64,000 nucleotides of DNA from a virus, in IMG/VR virus record IMGVR_UViG_3300019776_000693, positions 1 through 64,000 of that record. One strand, written 5' to 3'. Shown piece after piece: positions 30,733-41,400 of the stretch; position 1 is the first letter of the stretch, and every line of letters begins with the position of its first letter. Made by a program: the position numbers and the translations under genes. The notes under the pieces are model-generated. The model had not been told where the DNA came from, searched no databases, and worked only from the letters and a program-made list of their open reading frames with translations.

Positions 30733-33700
30733 TTAATTTTCTTCTAAAAATTCTTCTTTAGGAAATAGCCAAGACCATATATTATATGAGTTAGTATCAT
30801 TTGAGAAGAAATTGTAACTATCTCTCTGTGATTTTAAAGAACTTGCGTCCCACAAATCATATATTGGTTTAGCTCCCACAAAATTTTTAATTATCCATCT
30901 TTCTCTTTCTGTTAATCCTGCATAACGACCTCTTTGTACAATATCATCTCCTCCTGTAAATACTTTATAAGCTTTTGGTAATTCAGTTAATTGATTAATA
31001 CCTACAATCGGTTCTTGAACACTTGAATATAATTCTTTTACAATTCCTGCTTGTGAAGATATAGTTTCATTTGTCACACGTTCAAATAAATACGCCATCA
31101 TTTGTTTAGCCATGCTATCATCATCTTCATCCGCCATCCCTGCAAAAACTAAACCTAGCCCATATATTGCTCCTAAAACCCCTATTTCTTTTAAAATTCT
31201 TTGTAAGTTTACTCTTTCTTCTTGCGATGAATTTTCCCAAATTTTAGCAATATTTCTGAAATCTCCTTTATACAAGTTTTCAATTATTCTTGATACTACT
31301 TTACCCGCCGAAACATAACTACCTTCTTCCCATTGAGAAGTTTGCATATTATAATGTCTACCTTTAAATCTATTTGAAACTGCTAAAGCTAACCATCCTT
31401 TATGTGTCATAGTATATCGTAAAGCAAAATGTCTTTGAGCAAAAGTTCTTTCTTCTTCTCTGATAGACCCATCTACTCTTTGAGCTAATGCTTTTCCTTT
31501 AGATATTACTCCTTTTTCTATGTTTTTAAATTCTTCTGGAGTTGTGTTTAACTGTTTGTATAAAGATTCTTTGTAATTAAATTTTCCATCTTTTATTTCT
31601 ACGAAATCATATAACGGTATTAATTCTTTCCATTGTAAATCTGCATCTTTTTTATTTATTCCCGCGCCATTTGTAAGTCTATTGAAAGCATTTTTATCTA
31701 CTAGTTTTCCATTATAAATTCTGTGACCATACATCAAAGAATACATTACATTACTTTTAATTGGAAAATCAGCCATTCTATGTAAACCGTAAGCTGTGTC
31801 TCCAATAGCTCTTGTAACTTTTCCGTATTTAGAGTTTTTAAACTGTTCTGTCAAGTTTATAAGCCCTAAATGTTCTAATATCACACTCGCTTCACTCTTT
31901 GAATACACTTCTAAAAAATCGCCTTTACTGTTCATGTTCTCAGTAGCTGTTTTTCTAAAAGCTTTATTCATGGAATCTTGGTCAAGATATTGTCCAATTA
32001 ACCTTTCCCCTACAAGTCCTGTATAAGCTGTCATCCATGAAGTAATAGGTACAATAGGATTAAAAGATAAACTTAAATTCTGTTTCCATCTGTGAATATA
32101 CTTCAATATCTTAGTTGCGTCTACTTCTCCTAAAATAGGAATACTAACTCTCGCTCTTGTAACATCTTCCACTCCAAATATAGCATTATCTATATATGAT
32201 TGTGCCATTTTAAATGTGTTTGTTGCTTCGGCGGATTTTCCTATTCCTGAATATCTACTACTATCTGATATAGCATCTCTTAAGGCTGAAACTTTATTAT
32301 AATTTTTAACTCTGTTCTTTCTTAAAATCGCTTGTTGGCGCATTAACGTCATAGAATAAAACAAATCATCAGAAACATTTTCAGCGTTTTCTAAAGGATG
32401 CACATAATATTTTGGAATTACTCTGATATTTGAATGATATAAAGTGTTACCTTGTTCATCTCTTTCTCCACTATCAATTTCCCCAACTCTGTAACTTTTA
32501 ATACTTTCTAATTTTTCTTTTAAAACGTTTTTTACCCCACCTTTTAAAGAAGTTTCAATATTATTAATAATAGATTTTGGAACTTGTGGCATTAAATAAG
32601 CATTGCCTTGTTCATGGTCAGCATCCTTTAACGACTGAGATTGATAATTTACAATTAAGTCATGTAATGATACTAATTTACTATCATTTTTTATTTTATC
32701 CCATTTTTTATTATTAAAATTAAATTCTTTTCCAAATACTTTTGGTCTTTTAATTAAACTTGGTTGCGAAATACCTCCTTTAAAATTTACATCTCTTAAA
32801 GGGTTTAACATATCATTAGATTCTGAATTATCCATATAATCATAAGAAACAGACATTCTAACATCTTCTGATTTCTCCAATTCTGCAACTAATTTTGATA
32901 AAGGTTCATTAGTAGTTCTAACTTTTCTATAAAAATCTTGTAAATCTATTGGCGCATACGAAGAATAATAAGGAAGAAGTCTTGTTTGAGCATATTTTAA
33001 AATACCTTCTCTACTTTCTCCGTAAGGCTCTAATAAATTCTTCATCTTATCGTTTAAAGAATCCGTTTCTAATGCTCTTAAAAGTGAAGATACCTTTTCT
33101 CTATTAGCAGAAGTCATATTTTGTTGTGCAAAATCTAATTTTTCTTCTGTGGTTTGTAAATTTAAGTCTCCCATTCTTCCGAAAAATGCTTCATTTGCAT
33201 TTACCGAAGCCCTTCTTTCTTGTATTTCTCCTCCTTTACCTTTAATATACATAAATATTTGAGAAGATTTTACATCAATACTCTCAGATAATTGTCTAAT
33301 TTGTTGTCTAACTCCTTCGGGCATTAAATCAACATTAGTATTAACAGAGTTTTTAGAATCTTTATATTGTTTTAACAAATTGCGTCTTTGTTTTAACAAA
33401 TTTTTATATTCTTTTATTTTATCTCCAATAATTTCATCTTCTAAATAGTTTTCAAATATATCTACATATTCATTATCTTCAAAAAATTTATTAGAGAAAC
33501 CTAAAGATGTATTAAGGTTAAACCAAGAAATAATATCTTCTCTTGTCATTTCAGGGTCATTTTCCATATCTTGTAAATCTTTTCTCCAAGATTCTGAAAG
33601 TCCTTCTGTTGTTTGTCCTTGTTTTTCTTTAATTTGGTCTATGAAGTTTCTGTTGTATTTATTTAATTCAAATGCTATAATAGCTTCTTTTGTCGCTAAA

Positions 33701-36180
33701 GAATAATCTAATCCGATATACTCATTTTCAGATATTTTTACACTGTTTTCAAACGGTAAACTTTCTAAAATAATACCTGTATGAAGCTTACCAAATGAAT
33801 CGTAAATGTTTAAATGTTTTGCTCTTTCCGAAGCTATAATATCTAAATCAATTTTATTTTGTCTTGTTAATACAGGAATACCATTTTTAGATTTTTTCAT
33901 CTGTCTTCTTACTTGTCCTCTCATTTGAGATAAGTTTCTTAAAACAGTTTTTGTAGCTTCATTATATCCTGCTAATCTTTTTTCTTGTTCTTTTATATAT
34001 TTATCAGCTAGAAAAGTTTCAGAACCTGTATTTACAATTTTTTGAGCCTCCGTTTTTACTTTTTGAAATAATTCAAAGTTTGATATTAAGGGTAATTCTT
34101 TAAATTTTGCTAAAAATTGCTCGTCAGTAAGCCCTAAATATTCTTCATGTTCTTTTGCAGACTTATTCTCACTTTTTAAATCGTCTATAATAGCTTGTAA
34201 ATTATCTTTATATGCCTGTGCTTTAGCATACCTTGTAAATTCTTTAAACTCTGCGAAATCCCATTTAGAAGTTATATAACCGTCTTTTTGAACTAGCTTG
34301 GATAAATCCTGCTCTTTAAACCCTAATTTTCTTAATTCGTTTTGAAAATCTTTAGTAACATCTTGAAATTCTTCTGCTGTATCCTGGTATAAATCTCCAA
34401 TCACTGACCCTAGCATATTTAAAAGCGGGTCTTGTGCGTGAGTAATTTGTCCGAAATAACTGTATAATGAATTAGTATCTTTCTTTGCAGAAGTGAAAGC
34501 ATTTAACAATTCTTGTCTAAGTTCATTATCATCTTCTCTTCCGTCTCTTTGTAAAATAGATTCTACAATATCACTTAAAATTGTAGTTTCACTTTGATGT
34601 AAAGCACCAACAGCATCATTTATTTCTTCTTGTATTCCTTTAATATCAATAACTTCCGAAGAGTAATTTTTATTTTTTTCGATAGAAGTTTTAAGTAATG
34701 ATAACGCAGGATTAATTACATTTTTTAAATTTTGAAATACGATATTTTCCTCATTAGAAAGAATTGCACCTCTACTGTTTGCTGATTTAATAGCCTCATT
34801 AATATAGCTTGTTTGTCTTCTAGCTAAACTAATTAAATCTCTTACAGAAGTTTCTTCTAATGTTTTTTCTAAATATCCTTGTAATTTATGTAATTGTTCG
34901 GCAGAACCTCTTCCTAATTTTATTAAAACTTTTTCTTGTTCTTGTAAAGCTTTAATTAAATTGTGTTGAGGATTAGCTGACTTATTTAAACTGTATAATT
35001 TAAACTTCTTATTATCAAAATTACTTGTATTTAAATAATTACTTAAATTATTAGTAAGTAATGCATCCTCAACTTTAGTTGTTAAGTCTTCTAATTTTTG
35101 TCTGTAATTATCTTTCAATACAATTTTATCAAAGAAATTCAACATTGCGTTATACATTCTCTGTAAAATATTTTGAGGCGTAGTTTCAGAAGTAAATTTA
35201 TTCTGTAACGCTTTTGCTAACTCTTTACCTAAAACTTCTTTTCTTACTAAATATTCGATTGCAGATTCACTCATAGAAGGGTTTTCCTTACTATAAACTT
35301 CTCTGTAATTTTCTGAATGTTCCCCGTAAGATTGAGTTTTATGAATATCTCTAACTAAATCATTAATTTCTTGAACATCCCATCCTTCGACAATAAAGTG
35401 GGCTGTTTCTTCTGTTAAAGCTTCTACACTGATTTTACCTTCTCTAAATGCTACAATTCTATTAGAAATATCTGCTAAGGCATTAGCTGAAACATCTACA
35501 TTATATCTTTTACTATAATTTTCAATATTGGTTATTGATACTCCTATTTCTTTTAAGAAATCTAATAATCTGTTTTTTAATACTTTTTCCGATAATTTAC
35601 CTTGTTTTGTACCATATACTCTACTAAAAGTTTTTCTTATAGAATCAGCTACAAAATTATTTTTTTTTACTTGGTCATCTGTAAATTCAATCCTACCGTC
35701 TTTATGAACTATTGTGTTAGACCTTAAATCTTTAGTTACATTTTCATTTATAATTTGTCTAATTAATGAATTTCCTTCCGCTTTTAAAAATGATTTTCCT
35801 TGGTCAATAACTCTTTCATCAGAAATAATATTTTCTTTTATAAGATAGTTTGTAAGACCTTCTTTAGTATTTTTGTTCGTATTAGCTGAAATAGTTAGTA
35901 AAGAAATATCCCCCGATTTAACTTCTATATTACCACCATCACTATCTAATAAAGCATCTTTATATGTGGTAAATTCATTTCCTTTTTCAGAAATAAAAGT
36001 TAAAGGTGTTTCTCCTTTATAACCGTCTTTATATACGTTTTGGTAAGCTGTTAAAGATTGTTCAAGAGTATTTATTTGTGGAATTTTAGCGATTTGATTA
36101 AATAAAGTAGATTCTTCTCCACTTGGAGTATTTACTCTGATTATTTGATTATCGTTATTGTATGTTATTTGACAAGCCAT
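30733..36180 (-). CDS. giant virion protein, probable ejected cargo (1815 aa)
   Basis: Mostly helical, with several coiled coils (about 400-1000). Resembles the giant internal proteins of crAss-like virions that travel with the DNA. Residues 1-35 (ACQITYNNDNQIIRV, NTPSGEESTLF) are homologous to the N-terminus of the 560-aa protein upstream. The C-terminal 450 residues form a distinct domain (LSFNPIVPITSWMTAYTG, then FAQRHFALRYTMTHKGWLAL) with a hydrophobic helix near 1700 (IGVLGAIYGLGLVFAGMA). I looked for the DxDGD signature of crAss-like virion RNA polymerase and did not find it. Start overlaps the previous stop (TAATG), so translation is coupled. Confidence 0.7.
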   Translation of the reverse strand: MACQITYNNDNQIIRVNTPSGEESTLFNQIAKIPQINTLEQSLTAYQNVYKDGYKGETPLTFISEKGNEFTTYKDALLDSDGGNIEVKSGDISLLTISANTNKNTKEGLTNYLIKENIISDERVIDQGKSFLKAEGNSLIRQIINENVTKDLRSNTIVHKDGRIEFTDDQVKKNNFVADSIRKTFSRVYGTKQGKLSEKVLKNRLLDFLKEIGVSITNIENYSKRYNVDVSANALADISNRIVAFREGKISVEALTEETAHFIVEGWDVQEINDLVRDIHKTQSYGEHSENYREVYSKENPSMSESAIEYLVRKEVLGKELAKALQNKFTSETTPQNILQRMYNAMLNFFDKIVLKDNYRQKLEDLTTKVEDALLTNNLSNYLNTSNFDNKKFKLYSLNKSANPQHNLIKALQEQEKVLIKLGRGSAEQLHKLQGYLEKTLEETSVRDLISLARRQTSYINEAIKSANSRGAILSNEENIVFQNLKNVINPALSLLKTSIEKNKNYSSEVIDIKGIQEEINDAVGALHQSETTILSDIVESILQRDGREDDNELRQELLNAFTSAKKDTNSLYSYFGQITHAQDPLLNMLGSVIGDLYQDTAEEFQDVTKDFQNELRKLGFKEQDLSKLVQKDGYITSKWDFAEFKEFTRYAKAQAYKDNLQAIIDDLKSENKSAKEHEEYLGLTDEQFLAKFKELPLISNFELFQKVKTEAQKIVNTGSETFLADKYIKEQEKRLAGYNEATKTVLRNLSQMRGQVRRQMKKSKNGIPVLTRQNKIDLDIIASERAKHLNIYDSFGKLHTGIILESLPFENSVKISENEYIGLDYSLATKEAIIAFELNKYNRNFIDQIKEKQGQTTEGLSESWRKDLQDMENDPEMTREDIISWFNLNTSLGFSNKFFEDNEYVDIFENYLEDEIIGDKIKEYKNLLKQRRNLLKQYKDSKNSVNTNVDLMPEGVRQQIRQLSESIDVKSSQIFMYIKGKGGEIQERRASVNANEAFFGRMGDLNLQTTEEKLDFAQQNMTSANREKVSSLLRALETDSLNDKMKNLLEPYGESREGILKYAQTRLLPYYSSYAPIDLQDFYRKVRTTNEPLSKLVAELEKSEDVRMSVSYDYMDNSESNDMLNPLRDVNFKGGISQPSLIKRPKVFGKEFNFNNKKWDKIKNDSKLVSLHDLIVNYQSQSLKDADHEQGNAYLMPQVPKSIINNIETSLKGGVKNVLKEKLESIKSYRVGEIDSGERDEQGNTLYHSNIRVIPKYYVHPLENAENVSDDLFYSMTLMRQQAILRKNRVKNYNKVSALRDAISDSSRYSGIGKSAEATNTFKMAQSYIDNAIFGVEDVTRARVSIPILGEVDATKILKYIHRWKQNLSLSFNPIVPITSWMTAYTGLVGERLIGQYLDQDSMNKAFRKTATENMNSKGDFLEVYSKSEASVILEHLGLINLTEQFKNSKYGKVTRAIGDTAYGLHRMADFPIKSNVMYSLMYGHRIYNGKLVDKNAFNRLTNGAGINKKDADLQWKELIPLYDFVEIKDGKFNYKESLYKQLNTTPEEFKNIEKGVISKGKALAQRVDGSIREEERTFAQRHFALRYTMTHKGWLALAVSNRFKGRHYNMQTSQWEEGSYVSAGKVVSRIIENLYKGDFRNIAKIWENSSQEERVNLQRILKEIGVLGAIYGLGLVFAGMADEDDDSMAKQMMAYLFERVTNETISSQAGIVKELYSSVQEPIVGINQLTELPKAYKVFTGGDDIVQRGRYAGLTERERWIIKNFVGAKPIYDLWDASSLKSQRDSYNFFSNDTNSYNIWSWLFPKEEFLEEN

Positions 36181-37862
36181 TATTGACAGTTAAAATATTT
36201 TGATTCTGCTTCTTTTAAGTTTTCTTTTTTTATTTCTGTATATGTATCAGGAAATGTAGATTCATTTAAATATCTATTAATATTTATGTCAGAAAATGTT
36301 TTTTCTTCTGCTTCTACTTCTTTGTAAAAAGAAATGTTTCCTTCTTGATAAATCATTTCATAATTTGCTTGATTAGTGCTTAAAAATTGATTTGTATTGT
36401 TTTTAGTTAATAAAACACCGTCTTCTAATATTGTGTAATTTGTTGTTATTTTAGGTGCTACTATTTCTCCTTTAAATATTTTACTTCTTAGCTCATCTTC
36501 TGTGTTAAAACTTTCTTCTTGAACAATTTCTTCTTTGTATAAATCTGCTTTAGCTTTTGTTATAGGGTCATTACTTACAAGTTGAATTCCTTTTGAAGTT
36601 GCTTTTAAAAATGGATTATTTATAGCTTCTGATAAATTTACAAAAGAAGGTTTTTTATTTGATTTAGTTTTTATAGGTGCATTTAAGAAATTTTTCCAAA
36701 TATACATAGCTTCTAAAATATCAGATTCTGTTACTTCATCTTCTACTTGCATTTCGGAAACTTTAGCTTGTACTTGCTCTTTTGTTTTTAACTCTTTTTG
36801 TTGTTTAAAAAAATAATTATATAAATCTTCTATGTTTTCAGGAACTACTTTTGTGTAAACATCGCCCTCTTTTCTAATTAAATTGTGGTCTCTGAATAAT
36901 TCATATTCTGTTAATTCTGTATCTAGTTTGATATCATTGCCTAAATCTTGGGGTTCTTCTGCCGAGATATTAAAAAAATTATCATAAATTTCTGAAAAAT
37001 TATCATTAGGGTTTTTTATATATGCTTCTAAACTTCCTATGAAAGATTTAAATTGATTTAAAGGTAATACTTTATCTTCTATTCCTCTTAAATCAATTCC
37101 ATATTTTACCACTTCTGTTTCTATTCCTTTTGCAACATCCTTTAATTCTGTGTTGTTTCTTTGCGCAACATTTTCAGTAACTGCAAACACAGATGAAAAT
37201 AACATATCTAATTTTTGTGAAACAGGTTCAGAATTAATAGGATACGTTTTTCTTAAAGTTTGTAAAGTATCAGATTTTTTAGGTTGTATTTCTCCATTAA
37301 TTATCTCATTTACACCTTCTTCTTTAACTTCAATATAAACTTTTTGTTTTCCAAAAATTGTAAGTTCATCTGAATATTTTAATTCCTCTCCATTATAATC
37401 TACATTAAATTCAGAATTATTAACTTTAAATATATTATCTTTTATAGAATTTTGTAATTCTTTATTAGATAATATAGCTGTTATTTCATAATCATTATAT
37501 CCCGCTTTTTTAAGTTTTGTTTTATTAAAAATAACTACATTGTTATCATCCAAAAAAGCTTGTTGTAGTTGAGTAAAAAGTTCATAATTATTACTTACTC
37601 CGCTTTCTATAACAGATTGTTTTTGTTCTGTTGTTAATTGCTCTTGTGTAGATGTAGCGTAAGTTATTACATCTTTTATAGTTGGTGCTGTATAAATTGT
37701 TTTAAAATTATCTGTTTCTGTTAAAGCATATAAATCTAACGCTTTTTCTGCACCAAATAAATTTTTTAATTCATCAAATAAAACACTTCTTTCTCCATTA
37801 GGTAAATTAATATATTCTATTTCATTATTTTGATTGTAATGTATATCACAAGCTATTCCCAT
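36180..37862 (-). CDS. virion-associated protein sharing an N-terminal module with the 1815-aa protein (560 aa)
   Basis: Starts IACDIHYNQNNEIEYI, NLPNGERSVLFDEL, the same module as the next gene's product. The rest is acidic and helical with no recognised family; it includes TDTLQTLRKTYPI-type and EEPQDLGNDIKLDTELTEYE segments. Likely a partner of the 1815-aa protein in the particle. The shared module may be a packaging or docking tag. Confidence 0.65.
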   Translation of the reverse strand: MGIACDIHYNQNNEIEYINLPNGERSVLFDELKNLFGAEKALDLYALTETDNFKTIYTAPTIKDVITYATSTQEQLTTEQKQSVIESGVSNNYELFTQLQQAFLDDNNVVIFNKTKLKKAGYNDYEITAILSNKELQNSIKDNIFKVNNSEFNVDYNGEELKYSDELTIFGKQKVYIEVKEEGVNEIINGEIQPKKSDTLQTLRKTYPINSEPVSQKLDMLFSSVFAVTENVAQRNNTELKDVAKGIETEVVKYGIDLRGIEDKVLPLNQFKSFIGSLEAYIKNPNDNFSEIYDNFFNISAEEPQDLGNDIKLDTELTEYELFRDHNLIRKEGDVYTKVVPENIEDLYNYFFKQQKELKTKEQVQAKVSEMQVEDEVTESDILEAMYIWKNFLNAPIKTKSNKKPSFVNLSEAINNPFLKATSKGIQLVSNDPITKAKADLYKEEIVQEESFNTEDELRSKIFKGEIVAPKITTNYTILEDGVLLTKNNTNQFLSTNQANYEMIYQEGNISFYKEVEAEEKTFSDININRYLNESTFPDTYTEIKKENLKEAESKYFNCQ

Positions 37863-37900
37863 TGTCTATTTAATTTTAAAATTTGTTTAATGTGGTAATA

Positions 37901-38125
37901 CTACTTTATTGGTTTAAATTTACTAATATGTTCTTTAAAGTTTGTATCTGCTTGTTCTTTAGATATAGGATTTCCATTATCATCTAAGTCTATCCAAGTG
38001 TTTTTAGGCAAAGACATAATTTTATTAAGATAATCTTCATCTTCAGGTTTTAGAATTGCACCACTTTCCTTTGCTATCTTTAAAATATTAGCTCTTATTC
38101 CTCCGTTCATTATTTGTGTACTCAT
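37901..38125 (-). CDS. hypothetical protein (74 aa)
   Basis: Small alpha protein (IRANILKIAKESGAILKPED) at the head of the operon for the 560- and 1815-aa genes. Could be a chaperone or small virion component; no evidence beyond position. Confidence 0.65.
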   Translation of the reverse strand: MSTQIMNGGIRANILKIAKESGAILKPEDEDYLNKIMSLPKNTWIDLDDNGNPISKEQADTNFKEHISKFKPIK

Positions 38126-38201
38126 AATTTTATATTTTAATTATCATACTATTGCCAACAAATGTTTGTGTAAATAATCATAGTAACTATTAGTATTAAG
38201 T

Positions 38202-38230
38202 TTCGGCAGTTTTTTAAATTTTTTGCCGAA
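38202..38230 (-). promoter_or_regulatory. leader hairpin upstream of the 74-aa gene
   Basis: Inverted repeat TTCGGCA (38202-38208) and TGCCGAA (38224-38230) with an AT-only 15-base loop. No T-run follows on the minus strand, so it is not a typical terminator. Lies in the otherwise gene-poor 38126-38485 stretch, which otherwise holds a promoter, a terminator and one tiny frame. Confidence 0.5.
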
Positions 38231-38294
38231 GTTTAACTTTTGACTAAGTTAATTAAAATTTTCTTTTATAAAATAATTAGTTTCATAGTTATAA

Positions 38295-38396
38295 TCAAAA
38301 TAATCTCTCTGTTTTACCGTTCACATCATCTATATAATCAACGTAATAAGCTAACATAATATTACAATATCCTCTTTTTAAAAACTTTACAACCAT
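38295..38396 (-). CDS. possible 33-aa leader peptide
   Basis: ATG frame beginning 25 bases after a clear -7 box: basic start (VVKFLKRGYCN), then YYVDYIDDVNGKTERLF. Followed by the 38202-38230 hairpin and then the 74-aa gene, an arrangement like a leader peptide, but no regulatory codon bias is evident. Confidence 0.4.
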   Translation of the reverse strand: MVVKFLKRGYCNIMLAYYVDYIDDVNGKTERLF

Positions 38397-38420
38397 AAAT
38401 TCGTTTACTTAATTCTTATG

Positions 38421-38450
38421 CAAATATAGAAAAATAATTTCAGATATCAA
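38421..38450 (-). promoter_or_regulatory. promoter of the 74/560/1815-aa operon
   Basis: On the minus strand TTG (38448-38450), 19-base spacer, TATATTTG (38421-38428). Strong match. Leader to the first full gene is about 290 bases. Confidence 0.75.
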
Positions 38451-38460
38451 AACTAATTAA

Positions 38461-38487
38461 AGAAAAAAGGAGAGATTTCTCTCTCCT
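38461..38487 (-). terminator. intrinsic terminator after the 1673-aa gene
   Basis: Perfect 8-bp minus-strand stem AGGAGAGA/TCTCTCCT with a GAAA tetraloop and TTTTTTCT tail. The gene's TAG stop overlaps the stem. Confidence 0.9.
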
Positions 38488-41400
38488 AACACTCTTTTTT
38501 ACTTTTAGAGGATTCTTTTTTCTTATCTTCTTGCAATTGAATTATATCATCATATTCTGCTTTTAATAAAAAATCTGAATTAATTTTATTTTCCAATTCG
38601 TTTATTTTTTTATTTTTTTCATTATACACAGAGAAAAAGTTTTTACCTCTATTTGTAGCCATTTTTTTAATCTGACTTAATACCTGGTCTTTTATTCCTT
38701 CTGAATAGGAATTATAATCTTCAACTAATTTAGAAAACTTTTTATTAGAAACAGACATCGAATATGTATTTCCTTCATTATCTGTTATATAATTAAAATT
38801 AGCTCCTTCAAATTTAAACGTGCTTTCTGTCACACTTGTTGGAATATTTCTTCCTATTTTACTTAACTCTTTTCGCGCTTCAAATAAATCATTTATTTCC
38901 TGAGATATTTTTTCTTCTGTTTGTATTTCATTTTTGGCGTTTACAAGGGTATTATAATCAATCACAATTTTTGGTGATAATAGCATTGGCTTTTCAACAT
39001 CTAAATTAACAGATATTTCTTTTGTTAACTGTTCTTTATTGTGTCCTTTTTCAAACCAAGCTGTACTATACTCTACTTTATCTTGTAATTTGTTTAATTG
39101 TTCTATGGCGATTTCTAACTCTTCAGAAGTTTTTCCGTCAGGCTGAAACATATTATTGTTATCTTCGGAAATATAGAATAATTCAGAGTTAATACCATTT
39201 AATTTCAATTGTCTATTCATTTCAATGGCTAATTGAGCTTTAGGTAAACCTCTTTCCATTATCTCAGTTCCTATATTTTTATCAATTGTTTTTAAAGCTA
39301 CAGGATATGCAAATTTAATATTACCTTCTTGTAAAATTATAATAGGTAAATTTTTATTTAAACCTTTTAAAAAATCTGTTCTTACTCCTTTAGTAGCTCC
39401 TCTTAAATTTGTTTTTGCGCCGTCCCAAACTCCATAATCTAAAACTCTTTCGGGGTTTACAATATCAAATTCTTTTATTTTACCACTATCGTCTAAAACA
39501 ATATTTGGCGCACCTAAAAATACAGTTTGTACATCTACATATCCTAATTCAATCCTTGTATTTCCGCTTGAATTTAATAAATCATAAGCTTTTTCTCTAA
39601 AAGTTAAAAATGATGTATTATCTTCTCCTCCGTAATTAGCTTTTAAATCTGCTACTTTATTTCCATTAGTGTCATAAAAAGAAATTTTTAAATTGTCTTT
39701 TATTTCTTGTTCAGATTTATCAGAGTTTACTAAAGTACTATTATAAGAATCTTGTAAATCTATGATAGCTGTTAACTCATCGCCATTTTTTAAATTGTAT
39801 ATTTCTTGTGCGGAATAAGTGTCTACATCTGTAAATTCAGATTTCATAGGTTCTCCATTCAAATAAACAATAGAGTATCCACTTTTGGTTTTTCTAAATG
39901 GTAGGTTAAAAGCATCTTTTTTAATTACTAATTTTCCACCTTTCAAAACTCTTACATTAGTATTTCCATAAGAAATTACATCTCCTTCTTCAACTTTTAT
40001 TCTATCATTAATAGAAACTCTTTTAGATGATTTTGCGCCACTTTTAGTTAAAATTGCTTCTATTTGTCCTTGTGCTTCTAAAAGTTGATTAGGAGTCATG
40101 TGAGAGATTATTACATCTCCTTTATCCTGTCTTACAAAAACATTTTGAGGTGTTTGTAAAATATCAAATCTCCTGTCTTTGTCCTCTAAATCTTCTAATT
40201 TTTCAACATCCTCTTCTGTTAAAACTCCTTCATCGGTAGGTTTTGTTATCTCTTTATTTAAAACGATTTGTTGTTGAATAAGCTCTGCAATAGATACTCC
40301 ATCATAAACAGCTCCCTCTAATAATTGCCAATTAGCAAACTTGGTATTTAACTCTACAAGTCTATCAATTTCTTCTTGATTTAAATACTTTTTAAATAAA
40401 TCTAATTGTAAATTATTATAAGTGAATTCTTTATTATCAAAACTAGGGTCATTTAATACAGGAGAGTATAGTTCTATATATTCTATTAATTCTTCATCTG
40501 TTGGTAATGTTTGGTCGAAATTTTCTCCGACTTGCTCGAATAAGTAAGGATTATTTTTTATTAAATCTGTAATGTATTGAACTAAATTTTGTTTATTATC
40601 TATACTCTCTTGAGGTCTAATTGATACTCCATCTTTTTGTTTAGATTTTTCAGTGACCTCTTTTATTTTATTCTTAGTGATTTCTACCTCTGCATTATCT
40701 TTTTCAAAATGAGTATCCATTAAGGATTTAATCATTTCTAAGGCATCCTCATTAGGTGTAGTTTTTCTAAGTAACAATTGACTCAGAGGACTTCTTCTTC
40801 CTAAATCAATATTAATCATTTGATTAGTTCTCTCAGAATATTTTTTCCACGCCCCTAAAGATTTTTCATACTCGTTTAAAAGTACTGTTAATCTTTCTGC
40901 TTTTTCAGGATTAGCGTTTCTTAATTGCTCAATTGAAGATAGTGTTTCTTGTATATTTTTATCTAAATTATTTAATTCATCATTTGAAATTATTTCATCT
41001 TTATTCTGTCCTAATGGATTTTCTAATTTAGCTGATTTATATAAAACATTCCATGAATTATTTAATTCAATTTCTTTTTGAGATAACTCATCTCTTTTTT
41101 GAGTTAATTCGTTTAAATTGTTTAAAGCTGTTTGTCTTTCCTCTGGCGTGGTTGCTTTTTCAACAATTGCTTGTAAATCTCTAAAAGTTTTTTCTGTATT
41201 TTGTAATTCTTTTTGAACGTTGCCTAATTCTTTTTTAGTTTCATTAAGTTTTCTTTTTGTAGCAGTTGTTGATTTTTTAATAACATCTGCTATTTCAAAA
41301 CTTTTACTAACTCTTGTAGAACCAAAAGAATTTTGCAATTCATTATGAAAAGCTCCTAACATTTCATCAGCATGTTTATAGGCATTTTCGCCCATAAATA

